Origin: Lecanicillium sp. G3
Lineage: Eukaryota > Ascomycota > Sordariomycetes > Hypocreales > Cordycipitaceae
Assembly: GCA_037575805.1 (NCBI GenBank)
Contig: JAZHPD010000001.1
Span: 1,175,372-1,239,371 of the forward strand
Reading direction: 5' to 3'
Length of the DNA: 64,000 nt
Of the stretch, positions 23,266 to 33,800 are shown one piece after another (the first letter of the stretch is position 1; each line of letters starts with the position of its first letter). The translations under genes and the position numbers were made by a program. The notes beneath the pieces are model-generated. The model searched no databases. It saw only the letters and a program-made list of their open reading frames with translations, and had not been told where the DNA came from.

Positions 23266-23591
23266 GGTGTAGCTCGAAAAATGAATGCTGCGAACGAAGA
23301 TGCTTGGTGATGGTAGATGTCGGAGAGCGAACGGGAAGAAAGTTGAGCTGAGGGTGGCCAAAAGTTGGCTGACTAAAAGTCGACGCCAACTTTCCATACC
23401 GTGCAGGCGTTGCCATTTACAAGAAACTACAGCCAAATCACGTCTAATTGAATATTGCCAATGCATTTCTTTTTTTATGTGGTTGTAACAATGTATTTTT
23501 GAATTATTAACTTTTGTTTCTCGCTCATTTCGCGACAAGTTTCTCCAATGCTCCGTCATAACATATATATTATTTTTAAGCCGTCAAACTG
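23266..23591. other. Short intergenic region
   Basis: Promoter of the microexon gene and 3' flank of the DUF1993 gene, both on the minus strand. No gene seen. Confidence 0.45.
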
Positions 23592-24104
23592 CTAATTAGC
23601 AGTCACGCGCTTGCCGAGAAAAGTTTCGAGGTAGTCCATCTTGCCCAGGGGAACGCCCTCCTTGCGGAGAATGTTGTAGGTGGTGGCAAGGTGGAAGAAC
23701 AGGTTGGGGGTGACGTAGCCGGCGTTGTAGGCGGAGCCGGTCATGACGCCAGACTTGCCGGGGCCGAGACCGATGGTGACAGACTCGCCGGCGCGGGCGT
23801 TGACGGTCTCCTTGTCGGCCTTCTGGAGGGCGGCACGGGCAGCGTCGATGCGGGCGTAGAACTCGGCAAAGGTCTTCATATCGTTCTCGTTGGAGGGGGG
23901 CTCCTGGCCGGTGAGGCGGGCGGCGACCTTGGTGCAGAGATCGGTGACGATGTAGACCTGGAAGGAGAGAGGAAGCATGTCCTCGTAGATACGGGCGTCG
24001 GGGAAGCTGGCAGAGTTGGGAGCACCCTCAGCCTTCTTGAGGATGGCGGAGAGGGAGTCGATGACCTCGAGGGCCTGACCAACGGAGACGTCGTAGAAGC
24101 TCAT
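23592..24104 (-). CDS. DUF1993 family protein
   Basis: Single-exon gene of 170 residues, the normal length for DUF1993. The family is recognised by the start Met-Ser-Phe-Tyr-Asp-Val-Ser-Val, the segment Leu-Pro-Leu-Ser-Phe-Gln-Val-Tyr, a central Thr-Phe-Ala-Glu-Phe-Tyr-Ala-Arg-Ile and the C-terminal Pro-Asn-Leu-Phe-Phe-His-Leu-Ala-Thr-Thr-Tyr-Asn-Ile-Leu-Arg. It is predicted all-helical and cytosolic with no signal or membrane segment. DUF1993 proteins share a DinB-like four-helix fold; no reaction is established that I can name. Codon use is strongly biased (C/G in third positions, few rare codons), which together with a clear TATA element suggests high expression. Confidence 0.9.
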   Translation of the reverse strand: MSFYDVSVGQALEVIDSLSAILKKAEGAPNSASFPDARIYEDMLPLSFQVYIVTDLCTKVAARLTGQEPPSNENDMKTFAEFYARIDAARAALQKADKETVNARAGESVTIGLGPGKSGVMTGSAYNAGYVTPNLFFHLATTYNILRKEGVPLGKMDYLETFLGKRVTAN

Positions 24105-24209
24105 GTTGACTTGGGGTATGGAGTTGTATGTAAGTAAAAGCGGGTTGACGTGTATAGCAGGTTGATGCAGGAAGAAGTCTAATTATTGAAAGTGGGCGAA
24201 TCTGGAGGT

Positions 24210-24218
24210 TTATATAAA
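24210..24218 (-). promoter_or_regulatory. TATA element of the DUF1993 gene
   Basis: TTTATATAAAC lies about 106 bp upstream of the DUF1993 start codon on the minus strand, a good match and distance for a core promoter. Confidence 0.5.
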
Positions 24219-24224
24219 CACCAG

Positions 24225-24662
24225 TTAACTGCCACCAACCACTCGCAACCCATTTGCTTTCGCATCAGGCTGGTACGCTTTCTCTCCAAAACTGCCCCTC
24301 CATGTTACCTCTAGGTCCCCTCCAGTCGGCCTCTCGGCCACCCACATCACCGCAACTTGTTCACCTTGTTCGAACCCTTCCTCCACTCCACCAACCCACA
24401 TAGCAAGACTAGCCTCTCCATTGGGCGACAAGAGTTTGCGTCGCACCCGAGTGTTTACTAATTCATCGTCGTGCGGAGCTCCATCATGTTGACAAATTGG
24501 CAGCGCAAAGAAACCCAGCGTGGTGAGCTCCCCCACACTAACCAAGCTGGCTTGGGCGTGGTATAAGGCTGGGCGACAAGACATGGCACGTCGTCGTAAT
24601 ACGGGTGGTCGCAAGGCTGGGTTGAAAATAATAGGTCGCCAACCTGGAACAGTGGCTGCCAT
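24225..24662 (-). CDS. Possible small ORF, unrecognised
   Basis: From the first ATG the frame encodes 145 residues, ending in a TAA just upstream of the DUF1993 TATA element. The last 70 residues show G-biased third positions and a sensible mix of residues (Val-Ala-Val-Met-Trp-Val-Ala-Glu-Arg), which hints at coding, but there is no domain, signal peptide or known family. It could be a chance frame. Listed only because it is the longest open frame in this intergenic region. Confidence 0.2.
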   Translation of the reverse strand: MAATVPGWRPIIFNPALRPPVLRRRAMSCRPALYHAQASLVSVGELTTLGFFALPICQHDGAPHDDELVNTRVRRKLLSPNGEASLAMWVGGVEEGFEQGEQVAVMWVAERPTGGDLEVTWRGSFGEKAYQPDAKANGLRVVGGS

Positions 24663-26340
24663 ACTTTGCACATTTCCCAAAATATTTTATGCCAGGCCAA
24701 TCGCTGTCTGGCGTGATGCTCGGCGTACCCTGATAAGCCATTTTGAATTAGACATTGGACTCAAAGGCAAAGACGCAAACCTGAGATTGAGTTCCGGCTA
24801 CGACACATGTCTATACAGTACAATGGCTGAACCCCATCTTTCCATATATGTATACGCATAGATTTAGTTATAAGAAAAAAAAAGGCGATTCAAGAGCTGA
24901 CATGGAGCTGAGGAAGCAGCCGCCCAAGATGAGCAAAAAAGAGGCTTGACAGACATTGTCTTAAAGCCTGACTGGATCCTTTACGCGTCGCCAGCAATGA
25001 TTGATTGAGCTAACCCGCGGTCTCAGAGTTGCTTCCGTTTCTGCCGGCAGATACTTCCAAGAAAGCCTTACTGTCTGCCAGTCCATAGTCACCACCACCC
25101 AGCTGGACATGCGAGACAGTTATGGTTGTCGCCAAGTGTCCCGCAACTAATGTTCACTGGTAGGCACATGTGCCGTATTGAACGCAGTGCCATATGCGTC
25201 TTCGTGTAGTTGTGTTCCTTCGCAGCCACATTGTAGCTGGGCGATCGAAGAGAGAGAGGAGAAAATGAGACTTTCTCTACTCCTAATGTCTTGAGAATTT
25301 ACAAATGAGAAATAAAATGCCGGTATAATTATGTTACGGTGGCTGATATTTATTTTATTCTTCGCTTCTCTCGGGACAACTGGACTTATGGAGGCGGTTT
25401 CACCGTTGGGCGATGGGCTCGGTTTACTGGAACGGCATGTGCTGCACCCAACCTCGCCTAAATTCACCGCTTACACTGAGCTGTAAATGAGCCGCATCGC
25501 CTATAGTACAGGTATTGAGTCCGACTATGCAGTGCTTGAGGTATACCAAAGGTTCACACGCGAGCCATTTGTGCAGTTAGTCTAGCTAAGGAGGGAAGGG
25601 ATTCGGTTCGGGACATCGGCCTGTTCAAGATCCGTATTCTCGGCGACTCCAGCAAATGTGAAAGCCCCTAGTAACACGTCCAACGCAGCCATTCATGTGA
25701 GAGCCCCAGTAATAAATGTAAAAGAAATTAACTCAAACACGCTGAGTGAGAAAATGGCCGTATCCTGCAACGGCCTAGCCTGCTCCCCGGAACGCAAGGG
25801 TCCCCGCCTCGCGCCGGAGCAGTCCTGCCAGGCCCCTCCGAGCTGACAAATTCAAAATGACGGTCTACAACTGCGGAACGTCGCAGCCACCGTGAAACAC
25901 GTCTATTTCTGAATAAAGATGATGAAAGCAGAATGTGATGTGAACACCAGCTTGCGTTTAGATTACAAAGCCGGGCGGAGACTTTGAATGGCCTGGAGAG
26001 CTTTCTCCGATGACTTAGACAGACACCCTGGCAAGGGAATGGTTAGCGGCCGTCGTCGTCTCCTTACCAAAGTTAGGAACACAATATTCAGGCGTACGAG
26101 AACTTGGATACATTGGACTTCTTACACGGAGGCCATTCATTGCCAAACGTCAGGGAACATGGCAAGCAGAATGACGAGAAGTCAAGGCTGGGAAAACTCC
26201 AATCTAACGGCCCAGAAGAATTGATGCTCACCATCTATTGCCTGAAGCAATGGCAATGACTCTCAAGACAGGGCAACAAAAATGATGCTTACGATTTGTC
26301 ACCTACGATTGCTCTTGGGTGATGGACGGGCCATGGCTTT
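24663..26340. other. Gene-poor intergenic stretch
   Basis: About 1.7 kb with only short, unconvincing frames. A minus-strand frame at 25147-25467 and a plus-strand frame at 25658-25846 have no features of real proteins. Confidence 0.45.
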
Positions 26341-27054
26341 CTACTCATTCGACGGCCCCTCGCCGTTGTCCTGCGAATCGCTGAGGACAACCTCGTTGCG
26401 CAAAAAGCTCCCTCGACGATTGGGGCGCACCCGGCTCGTTACCGCAGTCTCCATACCTTCAAGTCTTTCAAGCGCCCCTTGGCGATCTTGCAGGTACTTC
26501 CTCAAACGCGCCCTAGACTCACTCTGATTCGCCTTTCGGAAGGTTTCGACAAACTGCTTGCTGCGACCGCGACTCTTTACCACTCCGTCGATCGTATTGC
26601 GGACAGACCGAGAGTCCCAAATGATGCAGCGAATGTCATCCAGGATCGCGCGTGCGAGAATGGCCCCTTGCTCGCTGATGACCGGCTCGTACACGGCGTC
26701 GTTGCGCCCGTCGGTGACGTAGCTCGCCGGGTTGGGCACCGTGAGGCTGCTGAGGTGCCGGATGATGTCCATGTTGGCCTTCAAGAAGCCGTTGATGGTC
26801 GCGAAGTCGGTGTCGGGCGGCATGCAGAACGCGGCGCGGAGGTCGCGGAGGATGAGCTGTCCGCGGGGCGTCGTGTGCTCTGTGGGCTCGCCTAGGGGGA
26901 GGTTTCTGTACACTGCTCTGTCTCGAATAGCAACATACTCCTCGCTCTCGCTCTCGCTCTCGCTCTCACTCTCGTCCTCGCTATCGCCATCTGAGTCTTC
27001 GCCTTCGTCGTCGGCGTCGGCGCCGGTGTCTGTCTCGGGCGAGGCTGCAGCCAT
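26341..27054 (-). CDS. Acidic protein with Ser-Glu repeat, fungus-specific, unknown function
   Basis: Single-exon gene of 237 residues. Residues 10-42 are strongly acidic (Asp/Glu/Ser/Gly) and include a run of alternating Ser-Glu encoded by a GAGAGC-type microsatellite (about 26940-26975). Residues about 60-190 are ordinary, helix-rich sequence (Arg-Gly-Gln-Leu-Ile-Leu-Arg-Asp-Leu-Arg-Ala-Ala-Phe-Cys-Met-Pro) that looks like a real domain. The tail is basic (Arg-Pro-Asn-Arg-Arg-Gly-Ser). I do not recognise the family. An upstream ATG at 27167 opens a different frame of 91 codons that overlaps this start; it could be a uORF or part of an unspliced 5' exon (a GTAAGC lies 24 nt into it). Confidence 0.7.
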   Translation of the reverse strand: MAAASPETDTGADADDEGEDSDGDSEDESESESESESEEYVAIRDRAVYRNLPLGEPTEHTTPRGQLILRDLRAAFCMPPDTDFATINGFLKANMDIIRHLSSLTVPNPASYVTDGRNDAVYEPVISEQGAILARAILDDIRCIIWDSRSVRNTIDGVVKSRGRSKQFVETFRKANQSESRARLRKYLQDRQGALERLEGMETAVTSRVRPNRRGSFLRNEVVLSDSQDNGEGPSNE

Positions 27055-27167
27055 GTTTCGCCCATGAGTTCAAGGGCCTGTGTGGCAACGCTTTCGAGCC
27101 ATCTGCGAGCTTGTTCTATATCAGAAAGATTGTAGTCGCTTACCAGAACGTTGCTGTTGGTATCCAT

Positions 27168-27674
27168 CTTGAAGTTTGATGTTGTTGATAGCGCTTGCTT
27201 GTAAGTACTCTGTTGATTTGGTGTTGACGCTATTGAGTGTTGTATCCTTCGTGATTTTCTTCTTCAACATCTACGAGGGTACGCAGCTATATTTGTAGTC
27301 TAATTCTCTGAAGGAAGAAGAGAGGTGATTCACAGCAAAGACCATAGAGAGAATGGTGAATACAGACTATACATGGGAGTATTTCGTATTTGTGAAGGCC
27401 TTCAGCGAGCGACAGGTCTAAATCTCCGTGAAAGTCACCTAAAGATGTTGCAAGTTGATTATACAGCGCTTATCGTGATGATGGAGAATACAAACACGGA
27501 ATACAAACATGGAATACACGTCTACGGATATACTTAGACGCCATTGTATGTCGCACGCTTGGTATTTGTTAGATGCATCCGATGCACGCGCCAAGCGTAA
27601 CAGTGGCGACTGGTAATGCTACAGCACCATCCCATCCACTCCAGGGCATCTGCGATGACAGTCTCTCCAACCTT
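27168..27674. other. Intergenic region
   Basis: About 500 bp between the acidic-protein 5' end and the DUF1479 3' end. A short direct duplication (GGAATACAAACA / CGGAATACAAACATGG) occurs near 27484-27515. No gene is visible. Confidence 0.4.
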
Positions 27675-29312
27675 TCAAAAACCCAAAATGCGATTCGCCT
27701 CCTCCACGACCCCTCTCTGCCCGGCCGTCATCTCCGCACTCACCACCAGCTTTTCCAGCCCCATTGATCGCAGCGCCTCGCTACCCGCCTGATTGCGGAG
27801 CGCATCCTCCGTCGGCCGACCCGCGTGCCGAGTCTCGCCCTCGCCGCCGGGGAAGTCCGGCCCCGGGGTGCCAGCGCGGAAGGCCTCGCGCTGGCGGGCT
27901 AGATACCGCGCGTTGATGGCCGTGACGGGGCAGATGGGAATGTACAGGACGCTGGAGTCGGAGTGGCCCTGGTGCAGCTTGTCCACGGCGTGAATAGCTA
28001 ACGATATCGTGTTAGTGGAATCCAAGTAAATGGAAGAAGAAAAAAGCAGGATGTAGCACGTACTGTCACAGTGCCAGGCGACAAAGTCGCCGGGTTTGAT
28101 CTCGGGAACATGGACCATGGTACGGTCGAGCTCCAGGTGCGGATGCAGCTCATCCGTGAGCTCCTGCCCATGCCCCGGACTCGCGCCCTGCAAGTCACTC
28201 GTCATCCCCTCCGCGCCCACAAACCGCCAGTTACTCTCGTCCAAATACCCAGCACTCCCCTTCTTCCCTTGTTCAACCGCCTCAAAGAACGGTCGCAGCA
28301 GTACATACGCCGTCGCGCGGTGCATCAGCGGATTCACCAGCAACGTGCCCTCCCGCGGGCCCGTCTTACTCATGCTCAGCCAGCCCTGCCACATGCGGAA
28401 CATGGTGCACGCCCCCAGACCATCATACAAGTTATTCACCGCATCCACGCGGCCGCTCGCGTCCCAGGGGTCGTAACGCTCCCAGCGCCCCGCGAATATA
28501 TCGTCGTAGACGCCGCCGCGTCCGTAGCCCTCGGGCTCCCAGCGCTCGACGCTGCCGCCGTCGATGTGCGGGCCCAGCGCAAAGGTCGCGTCGCCGGGCT
28601 GCCGGATTCGGAGGCGGTCGGCGTAGGAGAGCGGCGAGCTGAGAGATATGGGGCTCGACGGGGAGGAGGTGTGCCAGAGGGCGGACATGAGCTGCTGCTG
28701 GACGCGCATGAAGTTGGGGTGGGAGCGCGCCTTGAGCTGCGGAGCGGACCAGTATAGTTCGTAGACTTGGGGGTTGTCAGCGGGGAAGGCTGCGGATCGT
28801 TAGCAATCTTGCAAAATAACGAGGGCAAGAAAGAAATGATGTTCTATGCAGTTGGTTGGAGCATTACCTCTAGTCCATGGGTTGTTCTTGACGTATTCCT
28901 CCACTTCTTCTTTATAAGCCCGGGCCTCCGCCTCCGGCACGACCCCTCGCACAACTAGAGCGCCACGCTTCTGGATTTCGGCTTTCAAACTATCGATACC
29001 ACTATCCAACTGGGAGTATTCAATCTGCGGGACAACATTTGATCCCTTCTCCGCAATGATTTCATTCTCGACCCTCAGGTCCCGAAGCAGACGGCCCCAG
29101 CTCTCCTTGATCTCCGCCTCGCGGCCGCGGACCAAGTCACACTTGAGCTGCCTGAAGCGATCGGGAAGAGGATCCCGCTTCGCGCCGGATAAAGAGACAA
29201 ACGCATCGGAAATGTCGCCCTCCTTCTTGGAAGAAGGCTTCTGTGCAGCGGCGGTGCCCGCGACGCTGGCCAAGGTACGGCGCTGGGACTTGCCGATATA
29301 TGAGCGCAACAT
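27675..29312 (-). CDS. DUF1479 family Fe(II)/2-oxoglutarate-type oxygenase
   Basis: Model (minus): exons 29312-28868, 28789-28064 and 27997-27675, 497 residues, frame continuous. The start at 29312 is the first ATG. DUF1479 proteins (including bacterial YbiU) have the double-stranded beta-helix fold of non-heme iron dioxygenases. Visible here are the iron-binding His-x-Asp in Gly-Pro-His223-Ile-Asp225-Gly-Gly-Ser, and a downstream Trp-His-Cys-Asp...His-Gln-Gly-His region at the last intron that should supply the distal His. The N-terminus is basic with Ser/Arg and few acids, so a mitochondrial presequence is possible. The substrate is unknown. It is transcribed divergently from deoxyribose-phosphate aldolase across 349 bp, which may hint at a role in sugar or nucleoside catabolism. 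Confidence 0.88.
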
Positions 29313-29661
29313 GATGCACTGCAAGAAATAAATATGAAAATAAAAACTGATTTACACCAAGATGCGAGATAGATATTCAGAAACTGAATTGAATTCCGCT
29401 TATGGCGTGTTCCGCAAAGTACAACCTCGCGTGGCCGTTTTATACTTGCGCCAGCTTTTGGTGCGGGGGTTCCCGATTAGGAAGTCCGCCCTCAAACAGA
29501 CGTTGAGCACAAACTCCCGCGACCGCACGCTTTACCGGAGCGCCTTCTGACTTATACCTGACGGCATAGAAACGCGCTCCCCGTCGATCTCGCTAGCCCT
29601 CGCTCAGCTGCTGCTATATATCCTCCTAGCTGAGCTCAGTGTATCTAGACTAGCATCAACC
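29313..29661. promoter_or_regulatory. Shared divergent promoter of DUF1479 and DERA genes
   Basis: 349 bp separates the two start codons, and both genes read outward. On the aldolase side TATATAT occurs at 29615-29621, 41 bp before the ATG. On the DUF1479 side the leader contains TTTCTTGCAG directly upstream of the ATG, which could be a 5'-UTR intron acceptor. No specific regulator site was recognised. Confidence 0.55.
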
Positions 29662-30417
29662 ATGGCCTCCACCGTCCGCATCTCCCTCCCCAAGCTCGCC
29701 AAGCTCATCGACCACTCCCTCCTGCACCCGACCCTCACCGACGCCGACACAGCATCCGGCCTGGCTCTCGCACGCGCCCACGACGTCGCGACCGCCTGCG
29801 TGAAGCCCTGCGCCGTCGCCACCGCCGCGCTCGCCCTTGCCGACAGCACCGTCGGCGTCTGCGCCGTCGTCGGCTTCCCGCACGGCAACAGCAGCACCTC
29901 TGTCAAAATCACGGAAGCCACCGAGGCCCTCGCCGCCGGCGCCACGGAGATCGACGTCGTGGTGAACATTGGCAAGGTGCTCGGCGGCAACTGGCCGTAC
30001 GTGGAACACGAGCTCGACGCCGTGAACCGCGTGACCACGAGCCGCGGCGGTTTGCTGAAGGTGATTTTTGAGAATGATTACCTGCAGGAGGAGCACATCG
30101 TCAAGCTCTGTGAGATTTGCACGGCGCTGGGCGTGGCGTTTGTAAAGACGAGCTCGGGGTACGGCTTCGTCAAGGGCGCAGATGGAAGATATGGATACGA
30201 GGGCGCGACGGTGCCGCACCTGAAGCTCATGAGGGAGCATGCCGGGCCGGATGTGCAGATCAAGGCCGCGGGCGGCGTGCGCACGCTGGACGATGTGCTC
30301 CGCGTAATGGCGCTGGGCGTGACGCGCATCGGGGCGACGGCGACGGAGGCGCTGATGGCAGAGGCCAAGGGGCGCGGTATCACGGATGAAGAGACCGAGG
30401 TTGACGTCAAGTGGTAG
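29662..30417 (+). CDS. deoC: Deoxyribose-phosphate aldolase (DERA)
   Basis: Single-exon gene of 251 residues, full length for the class I aldolase that splits 2-deoxyribose 5-phosphate into acetaldehyde and glyceraldehyde 3-phosphate, the last step of deoxynucleoside breakdown. The start (Leu-Ile-Asp-His-Ser-Leu-Leu-His-Pro) and the strand motifs match the family: Val-Val-Gly-Phe-Pro-His-Gly, Glu-Ile-Asp98-Val-Val-Val-Asn, the Schiff-base Lys162 in Phe-Val-Lys-Thr-Ser-Ser-Gly-Tyr-Gly, and Lys201 in Ile-Lys-Ala-Ala-Gly-Gly-Val-Arg-Thr. No targeting signal is seen, so it is probably cytosolic. Its GC-rich codons open a 271-codon antisense frame that should not be called a gene. It is convergent with the ApsB-like gene. 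Confidence 0.96.
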   Translation: MASTVRISLPKLAKLIDHSLLHPTLTDADTASGLALARAHDVATACVKPCAVATAALALADSTVGVCAVVGFPHGNSSTSVKITEATEALAAGATEIDVVVNIGKVLGGNWPYVEHELDAVNRVTTSRGGLLKVIFENDYLQEEHIVKLCEICTALGVAFVKTSSGYGFVKGADGRYGYEGATVPHLKLMREHAGPDVQIKAAGGVRTLDDVLRVMALGVTRIGATATEALMAEAKGRGITDEETEVDVKW

Positions 30418-30805
30418 ATTAGCTTCATTATACACATCGAGACAAGCAAGCATATAAACTGAGTTCAACACATATCCGAACGGATACTCAATGTCAATTC
30501 AAAAAGAGTAAATAAGAAAATACAAGAAAAAAAGTATGAAAACTCGCTTTCCCATGACAAAACAATAAGAGTTGTTTCTTTGGTAAAATATGCCGGATGT
30601 AACAAACTGTTATACATTTGTCTCTCGCCGGAGGATCAAAAAAAGCCAGCAGAAGAGTAGGCAACAAGCACAAACAAACACAAAAGCACTCCCAAAAAAG
30701 AAAATGCAGACTGAAATAAACATTACCATTGATTCCAAACCCCTCTCCCAAAAGCGCCCTCGTATGCCGCCGCGTTTATTGTTGCTTACAATGGAGGTCG
30801 TCGCA
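30418..30805. other. Convergent 3' intergenic region
   Basis: AT-rich (A-runs near 30500-30720); holds the 3' ends of the aldolase and the ApsB-like gene. Nothing else seen. Confidence 0.45.
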
Positions 30806-33800
30806 CTACTCGGCCATCTGCCTCCGTTGTATCTTGCTGCGCAGGCCCTTGTTCTCCTCCTCGAGGGAGCCGAGCCTCTGGCGCGCCACGTCCCGCTCCT
30901 GGTTTCTCGTCTCGCGCTCCACGCGCAACTTAGACTCGAGAGCTCGGAGGCGCATCATCAGGGGCGTGTCCTTGGGACCGCCCTGGCCGGTGCCCGCGGC
31001 GTCTCCCTTTGAGAACTCCACGAGGCCCAGGCCTACGGGTTCGGGGCCGGCGCTGCCGATGGCGGGGGACGTTGCCGCATGGCTGCTGCTGCCGCGATGG
31101 TTCATCGACGGGATGCGACTTTCTCTAGACGACCGCGACCCGGCGCGCTCCTTGTCCCTATCGCTGGGACCGCGGTGGATGGCTGGTGACGGGGAGCCTC
31201 CCGTGCTGCCAGACCTCGGCGAGTTGCTGCCGTGACTGAGGCCAGAGCGCGCGCGCACGTTATTCGCCGTCTTGAGCGTCTCGTACTCGACCTTGAGTTT
31301 CTGATACGCGTGCTCCACGCGCGTGAGCCGGCCCTTGAGCTCCTGGCTCGTCATGGTGCCCATGGATCCCGCGGCAATCTGGTTGCGAACCAGCGTCTCG
31401 ACACGGTCCAGCCTCTTGGCGCGGATGTCGAGGTTGTTCTCGAGGGCCTGGTACTCGCGGGTGAGATCGCGCTCGACTGAGCTGATCTTGGTCTCAAACG
31501 ACTTGAGCATTGTCTCGATCATCTTGATGGCCGCCATGAGGTTCTTTGTGAAGCCTGGCAGGCGGTTTGAGACGACCTCGACGCTGGGCACGGCCTGCTT
31601 GTCGACGAGCGTGTGGCTGTGCGCCCACTCCCTGCCGCAAAGCAGGCTGAGGCGCTTCCAGAGCTGCAGCAGGAGCTCGTTGCGCTCCAGCAGCTGCTCG
31701 CGAGCGTTCTGCTCGAGCTGGGCGAGCTTGCGCCTCTCCTGGCCGCGCGTGCTCTCGAGTTCCGCAATGCGGACGTCCTGCGTGCTGGCGGTGCGCGACA
31801 GGTGCTGGTGTGTCTTCTGGAAAGTCTCATACTCGGACTTTGTGTGTCTGTGAGCCGCCCGCTCCTTCTCGAGAAGCTCGTTGGCCTTGCGGCTCTCGAG
31901 TCCGTGGGACTCAAGCAGGGAGTCGCGCTGTTTGATGAGGCGGTCCTTTTCGACGACGGCGGCCTTGGCCACGTCGAGCTCGCGGACCGTGTTCTCCAGG
32001 TCTCGCTGAATCCTAGCAATGGATCCCAGGAGCGAGGATCTCGTGCCGTTGAGATCACCAAGCGTAACACGCAGGTTGTTCTCCAGCTCCTGCAGGCGCT
32101 CCTTCCAGGCGGTCGCCTCGACTTCGCGCGAAGACAAATTCTTACGCAGCTTGCGCGCTTCATCCTTGGCTGCCGACGCCTCGCGGTTGAGCTCGTTGAC
32201 AAACTGCTGCACTTCCTCCTTCTCTTGGTTGGCCACCATCTCGCGCTGAGCACGCTCCTGCTGCAATCTCTCATCGAGCTCCTTAGCCCGATCCTTTTCG
32301 TCGCGCAGGCTCTGCTCGGCGTTGGCGATGGCCGCCTCAAGATCGCCGATGCGAATCTTGTCTGCTTCTTGCTCTTCGCGCAAGAAGGCAATCTCGCTCT
32401 GGGAAGACTCCTGCTGCACCGACAGGCGTCGGTTCTTTTCTGATTCTTCGCTGAGCTTAAGTTCATATGCCTCGAGTTCACGGTTGGACGACTCGATTTC
32501 GGCCTCCAGCTGTTGGATGCGGCGGACCTTCTTGTTCTGCTCGTCCTCCAGGCCCACCAAAGACTCGCTCATTTCGCGCATGGCATTTTGCAGCGCGTTG
32601 AAGTTTTCGATGCGGTCGTTGAGGTCTGCTTGCAGCATCTCCATCTCCCTCGTTCTCTGATCCGCCTCTTCCTCGAGTGTATCAATCTCGGTCTGCGCCT
32701 CATTGCGCAAAGATTCAAATTCAACCTCAATCTCACCCTGGTCGTTGAGAGCCGCGTCGCGCTCCGCCTGCAGCGCCACGAGGTCATTCATGGCGACGTC
32801 AAGCTCCTCTTGCAGCGAGACCACGGCATTCTCGGCCTCGCGCTTTCCGGCGACGACAATCTCAAAGTCATTCATGCAGGCATCCAGCTCGCGCTGAAGC
32901 TCCTGGTTCTGCATCTTGACCTCACTCATGCGATCTCTCGCCTCGGCCAGCTTATTCTCCAATTCTTCGCGCTCGGCGTCTTCTTCCGCAGTCTGCCGCG
33001 TACGCACACTACCGCGCGAGGGCGACGACTCGTATCGCGCACCGGCCCTGGAGGCTGAGCGCTCCAGAATGCTGTCGGCCGTGGAAGCGGCGCCCCCGCG
33101 TCCGTGCGAGATCTTGAGATCTTCAATCTCCTGCTGGAGGCGATCCTTTTCGCGATTGCGCGAAGTCAACATTGAGGTCTGAGCGCCAACTTCACGTCGC
33201 AGTTCGGCATTCTCATGGCGCAGCTTCTCGCTCTCGCGGCGAAGCTCGTCAACAAGGGTAGAAGCAGCGCTAAAGCCAGCATTGGAACTCTCGACGTCGG
33301 CAGCGGCTGAAGGGTTGCGGTCTCGCTGACGCTTCGCAATGTTGTAGATGTTTGTAGTGTGGCCGCTCTGCATGGCAGCCATCTCCTTCTTGAGCTTGAA
33401 TACCTCGTCGCGTAGTCTGACGTTGTCGTCCTCGGTCTGCTCGCGATGCGCGGTTTCCTGCTCCAGCAGATCCCTCCATACGTCGGCCTCTTCTTGACGG
33501 TCCACCTTTTCGCCGGTGCGTTCCCCAAGGTTCTTGACAATGTCGGCGAGCTTCCTCTTCTCAGACTCTTTGTTCATGCGCTCGCTGCGCAGCTTCTCAA
33601 TCTCGACAGCGTACTCTTCGACGCGCTCGCGGAGGAAGATGAGTTCCTGCTCGCGCTCCCAAGCCTCTTGCTCGTTAAGTCGGCTCGCCTGATCGGTCGA
33701 TGAGCTACGGCCGGTGCTAGGTCGCTCTTCGTCTTCCTTGATGCGCTTCTCGAGCTCCTTGACGCGTTTCCGTAGAACCTTGTTGTCGCGCTGCATGACG

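Noticed and set aside
29656..30471. 271-codon minus-strand open frame
   Set aside because: Antisense shadow of deoxyribose-phosphate aldolase.
31519..32481. 320-codon minus-strand frame inside the ApsB-like gene
   Set aside because: Same strand, other frame; Arg/Ser-rich shadow of the coiled-coil gene.
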